Of a stretch of 17,321 nt of DNA, positions 14,610 through 17,321 are shown piece by piece; the stretch's first letter is position 1; the number at the start of each line of letters is the position of its first letter. This stretch comes from Cyanobacteria bacterium HKST-UBA02 (GTDB lineage: Bacteria; Cyanobacteriota; Vampirovibrionia; Obscuribacterales; Obscuribacteraceae), in assembly GCA_020431945.1 (NCBI GenBank), contig JAGQHH010000132.1, positions 1 through 17,321 on the forward strand. The letters run 5' to 3'. The notes beneath the pieces were generated by a model that worked only from the letters and a program-made list of their open reading frames with translations, made no database searches and had not been told where the DNA came from. The translations under genes were made by a program, and so were the position numbers.

Positions 14610-16208
14610 ATGGAGCAAGTGGTTCTTATAGACGGAGCCGAAACCCGCGTAACATCTGAAAAATCCCATCAGATAAGCTATAACACCGGATCGGCATTAA
14701 TCAGCCTGGGCGAGACAGGCGACCTGGAGGTCCGGGGAAACGGGCTGAGCCTGGACGATGTCCGGCTCAACGGCAGAGTGCTGCCGCGCTGGCTGGGCAC
14801 AGTCAGGCTCTTTGCCGGCGATCAGCTCCTTCTTGGAGACCGCAAGCAGGTAAAGGTCGAGATCCCGGGCACGAACGGCCATTCGCAAGAGAGCGAGCAC
14901 GATGAAGAAAGCGACGACGAGAAGCTCGTCGTCCGCCTCGGGCGCAGCCGGGCTGCCATCAAGCCGCACCGGCTGAACTTTACCGGGGTCGACAATAACG
15001 ACACCCGGGCCATGTTCCGCTGGGACGGGCGCAGCCTCGTAGTCAGTCCGGCCCGGGAGAAAGACCTGGCCTTCGTCTGGAACCAGAAAGCCAATTATCT
15101 GTTCCCCTACCAGTGGTACAGAGTGACCCAGTCGGACGAGGTCCGGGTCGGCGGCGTAAACGGTCAAATCGTGGACTTCCCCAGAAGCGAGCTGGAGAAA
15201 GAGCCGGTCCCGGACGCCCAGGAACCGTCCGAGATGCCCCTGATGACCATCGACAGCGAGAGAATCAGGCTGCTTCTGGCAAGCGAGATCGAGCTGGAGC
15301 AGAGCGCCGCGCCCCCGCCAGGCTACGATCTGGCCAAATGCACCGAATATCTCGTTTGTCCAACCATCAACACCACCCTTTCATCCGGCTGGCGGCTGCG
15401 AAAGCTCGCCCAGGTCAATAACCGGACATTCTTTTTCGCCCGGCGCCTGCGAGACGACTATCCCGCCGTGGTGGAGATCCTCATGCCCGATCATCGCTTT
15501 GACCCGCGGGAGCTCCACGAGCGAGCCGACGCAGCGCTTTCGAGCATAAACCATCCGCATATGGTCAGGGTGCTCTCCTACGGGACCATTGCCAACCCCG
15601 GCAATAAGCACGGTCCCTATCATGTCCGGGTAATCGACCGCTTCAATGGTGTCGGGATCCTCTCGATCCTCAAACACTGCGGCAAGCTCGACGCCCGCAG
15701 CGCGCTCTGCGTCATGCTCCCGGTTCTCGACGCTCTGGAGAAGCTGGATAAGGCCGGAACCACTTTCACCCCCAGCCCGGCCCTCATAGAATCGCGCCGC
15801 AAAAGCGATCCTTTTTTGGCAAGCGTCCCCTCCGGTGCCGAATTCGTCACCAGGTGCTTCTCTCTCGACCAGCTCTGGCTCACCAGCACAGCCGATGGAC
15901 GAGTGATGGTGAAAGTCGACTGCTTCACCGGTGGCGACTACCAGAAGATTCTCGCCCGGCTTACCGCTCAGAAGAATGGCGGTCCTGACCCCGGCGTCGC
16001 CCGGATCGGTCACGTCCTCTACACCCTGGTCACAGGCAAGCGGATCAGATCCGCCGAAAGACCCGAGCCCTGCACCAGCCTGAGCGGATTCGAGTCGATA
16101 CTCGAGAAGATCGCCCTGGATTGCATTTGCGGCGAAGGGGGCGCCAGTACGGTAAAAGAAGCCCGGGATCTCCTGGAGAATGTCTGGGGTCAAATGTACT
16201 CTTCATGA
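14610..16208 (+). CDS. FHA-like plus degenerate protein-kinase-like protein (pseudokinase), 532 aa
   Basis: Residues about 25-85 look FHA-like: LSLDDVRLNG followed by FAGDQLLLGD, the FHA pattern of an asparagine-glycine turn then G-D-x-L-x-L-G. After an acidic linker (about 92-104) a second beta-rich domain runs about 106-190. Residues about 258-525 follow the Hanks-kinase layout: AVVEILMPD, ELHERADAALSSINHPHMVR, GPYHVRVIDRFNG, a C-lobe helix (LCVMLPVLDALEKLDKAG), and RIGHVLYTLVTGKR. The key residues are missing. The VAxK lysine is E289, the HRD loop is replaced by TFTPSPAL, and the DFG position reads VDCF. It is therefore probably a catalytically dead scaffold or sensor. The start is ATG 14610, with GGAGG six bases upstream; an in-frame TTG at 14598 overlaps that site. 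It ends six bases inside the convergent dinB gene. Confidence 0.7.
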   Translation: MEQVVLIDGAETRVTSEKSHQISYNTGSALISLGETGDLEVRGNGLSLDDVRLNGRVLPRWLGTVRLFAGDQLLLGDRKQVKVEIPGTNGHSQESEHDEESDDEKLVVRLGRSRAAIKPHRLNFTGVDNNDTRAMFRWDGRSLVVSPAREKDLAFVWNQKANYLFPYQWYRVTQSDEVRVGGVNGQIVDFPRSELEKEPVPDAQEPSEMPLMTIDSERIRLLLASEIELEQSAAPPPGYDLAKCTEYLVCPTINTTLSSGWRLRKLAQVNNRTFFFARRLRDDYPAVVEILMPDHRFDPRELHERADAALSSINHPHMVRVLSYGTIANPGNKHGPYHVRVIDRFNGVGILSILKHCGKLDARSALCVMLPVLDALEKLDKAGTTFTPSPALIESRRKSDPFLASVPSGAEFVTRCFSLDQLWLTSTADGRVMVKVDCFTGGDYQKILARLTAQKNGGPDPGVARIGHVLYTLVTGKRIRSAERPEPCTSLSGFESILEKIALDCICGEGGASTVKEARDLLENVWGQMYSS

Positions 16209-17300
16209 GAAAGGCAGCGAAAGCTGGACGAAGTCGTCGCTCTCCCTCTCGCTGTCGAGATTAGAGAGAGCCAGGCCAAGCAGCCTCACCGAGCGCTCTC
16301 CTGCTTCGGTGGTAGCGAGAAGCTCCAGGGCGATGCTCATGATACTCTCGCGGGTGCTGATGCTCTCGGCCAGGGTGCGGCTGCGCGAGACATTCTGATA
16401 GTCGCCGTATTTGACCTTGAGGGTGACGGTCCGACCGCCGCCGGTGCGCTCGACCCGGCGACAGAGAGTCTGAGCCACCTCATCTAGGGCACTGACTATC
16501 TCTTCCCGGGCTTTAAGATCCCGGGCATAGCTTTCTTCCGCTCCTATAGATTTGCGGATACGATTGGGGGTCACCGGTCTGTCGTCCTCGCCTCTGACGA
16601 TCCGATAGTAATAAGCACCGGCCTTGCCGAAATGGCTCAGGAGCTCGGCTTCGCTGCGGGTTTTCAGATCGGCGCCGGTGAAGATTCCGAGCCGGTGCAT
16701 TTTAGCCGCGGTAACATCGCCTATTCCGTAGAACTTCTCCACCGGCAGAGTGAGAACGAACGATTCGGCCTTTTCCGGTGGTATCAAATACAAACCATCA
16801 GGTTTGCGCACCGCCGATGCAGTCTTGGCAAGAAATTTATTGACCGACACCCCGGCAGAAGCGGTGAGCCCCGTAGTCTGCTTGATGCGCTCTTTGATCT
16901 CTCTGGCAATGAGGGTCGCCGAAGGCATGCCGAATTTATTCTCGGTGACATCCAGATAGGCCTCATCTAGAGAAAGGGGCTCCACCAGGTCTGTATACTC
17001 GAGAAAAATCTCGCGTATCTGACCGGAGACTTCCTTGTATACATCGAATCTTGGTCTCACGAAGATCAAAGAAGGACAGAGACGCACCGCCGTTCGTGAC
17101 GGCATAGCCGAATGAATACCGTAAGACCTGGCCTCATAGCTGGCAGCAGCTACCACGCCCCGATTCTCCGGCGCCCCGCCCACAGCCACGGGCTTTCCTC
17201 GATAATCGGGATTGTCGCGCTGCTCTACGGAAGCAAAAAAAGCATCCATATCTATATGAATGATCTTGCGCTGAGGAATTGAAGAACGCGGCTCTGCCAT
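16203..17300 (-). CDS. dinB: DNA polymerase IV (Y-family translesion polymerase), 365 aa
   Basis: This Y-family polymerase extends mismatched or damaged templates during translesion synthesis. D17 in HIDMDAFFASVE and D112/E113 in SLDEAYLD are the catalytic metal ligands, and F22 is the steric-gate residue. YEARSYGIHSAMP and the ASAGVSVNKFLAKTAS stretch are family-typical fingers and palm motifs. A helix-hairpin-helix region (VEKFYGIGDVTAAKMHRLGI) leads to the little-finger domain. The C-terminus ends QLSLPF-S, a clear beta-clamp-binding motif. Length is normal. I chose ATG 17300 over the adjacent GTG 17303. There is no Shine-Dalgarno, and CATAAT lies just upstream, so the message may be leaderless. 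The stop codon abuts the convergent gene's stop within TCATGA. No LexA-like palindrome is visible in the 21 bases upstream. Confidence 0.97.
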   Translation of the reverse strand: MAEPRSSIPQRKIIHIDMDAFFASVEQRDNPDYRGKPVAVGGAPENRGVVAAASYEARSYGIHSAMPSRTAVRLCPSLIFVRPRFDVYKEVSGQIREIFLEYTDLVEPLSLDEAYLDVTENKFGMPSATLIAREIKERIKQTTGLTASAGVSVNKFLAKTASAVRKPDGLYLIPPEKAESFVLTLPVEKFYGIGDVTAAKMHRLGIFTGADLKTRSEAELLSHFGKAGAYYYRIVRGEDDRPVTPNRIRKSIGAEESYARDLKAREEIVSALDEVAQTLCRRVERTGGGRTVTLKVKYGDYQNVSRSRTLAESISTRESIMSIALELLATTEAGERSVRLLGLALSNLDSERESDDFVQLSLPFS

Positions 17301-17306
17301 CACTGG

Positions 17307-17312
17307 ATTATG
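17307..17312 (-). promoter_or_regulatory. Candidate -10 box of dinB
   Basis: CATAAT on the minus strand matches 5/6 of TATAAT. Six bases separate it from ATG 17300, placing the likely transcription start at or near the A of the start codon. The -35 region is outside the window, so it cannot be tested here. Confidence 0.35.
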
Positions 17313-17321
17313 GCATTAAAG

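Overview
The window is one bacterial chromosomal segment, moderately GC-rich and densely coding on both strands. It has no tRNA, rRNA, IS element or CRISPR array. The organism cannot be fixed from this sequence. The mix of DinB, OsmC, a TadE/TadG-like pair, a secreted beta-helix protein, a degenerate FHA/kinase-like protein and a giant repeat-rich protein with cell-wall and protease domains suggests a large-genome, poorly characterised lineage. Obscuribacterales/Vampirovibrionia (Cyanobacteriota) is my low-confidence guess from overall protein style, not from a marker gene.

Layout. Positions 1-717 (+) hold the 3' end of a SAM-dependent methyltransferase and a small unknown gene. Positions 730-3848 (-) form a three-gene operon: a TPR-like membrane protein, a secreted unknown protein, and a PLP-dependent cysteine synthase that overlaps its neighbour by ATGA. 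The operon is read from a clear TTGACA-N16-TATGAT promoter at 3889-3916. Positions 3975-5258 (-) encode a secreted right-handed beta-helix protein, separated from that operon by a strong intrinsic terminator. Positions 5496-7540 (+) encode a TadG-like and a TadE-like protein as an overlapping pair. Positions 7544-13375 (-) encode a protein of 1943 residues: YD-like repeats, two copies of a duplicated module, a glucosaminidase domain, a parallel beta-helix and a C-terminal C39-like cysteine peptidase. Positions 13468-14419 (-) hold a DUF488-like gene and osmC, separated by a terminator. Positions 14610-16208 (+) encode an FHA-like/pseudokinase protein. Positions 16203-17300 (-) encode DinB, DNA polymerase IV.

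The most notable signal is regulatory. Between the divergent beta-helix and TadG/TadE genes lies an exactly 66-bp array of six 11-bp units with core TTCACG. Four units read toward the beta-helix gene and two toward tadG/tadE. Each arm ends in the same motif (AATTAGA[C/G]TT) at the same distance. A two-unit version, with a candidate -10 at the same spacing, precedes the giant gene. This looks like the operator of an OmpR/PhoB-type response regulator and resembles actinobacterial PHO boxes. It would tie the beta-helix protein, the pilin-like pair and the giant wall-hydrolase/protease protein into one regulon. I infer a co-regulated cell-surface or secreted system, possibly for attachment, scavenging or antagonism. 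That function is inference; the repeat geometry and domain order are visible in the sequence.
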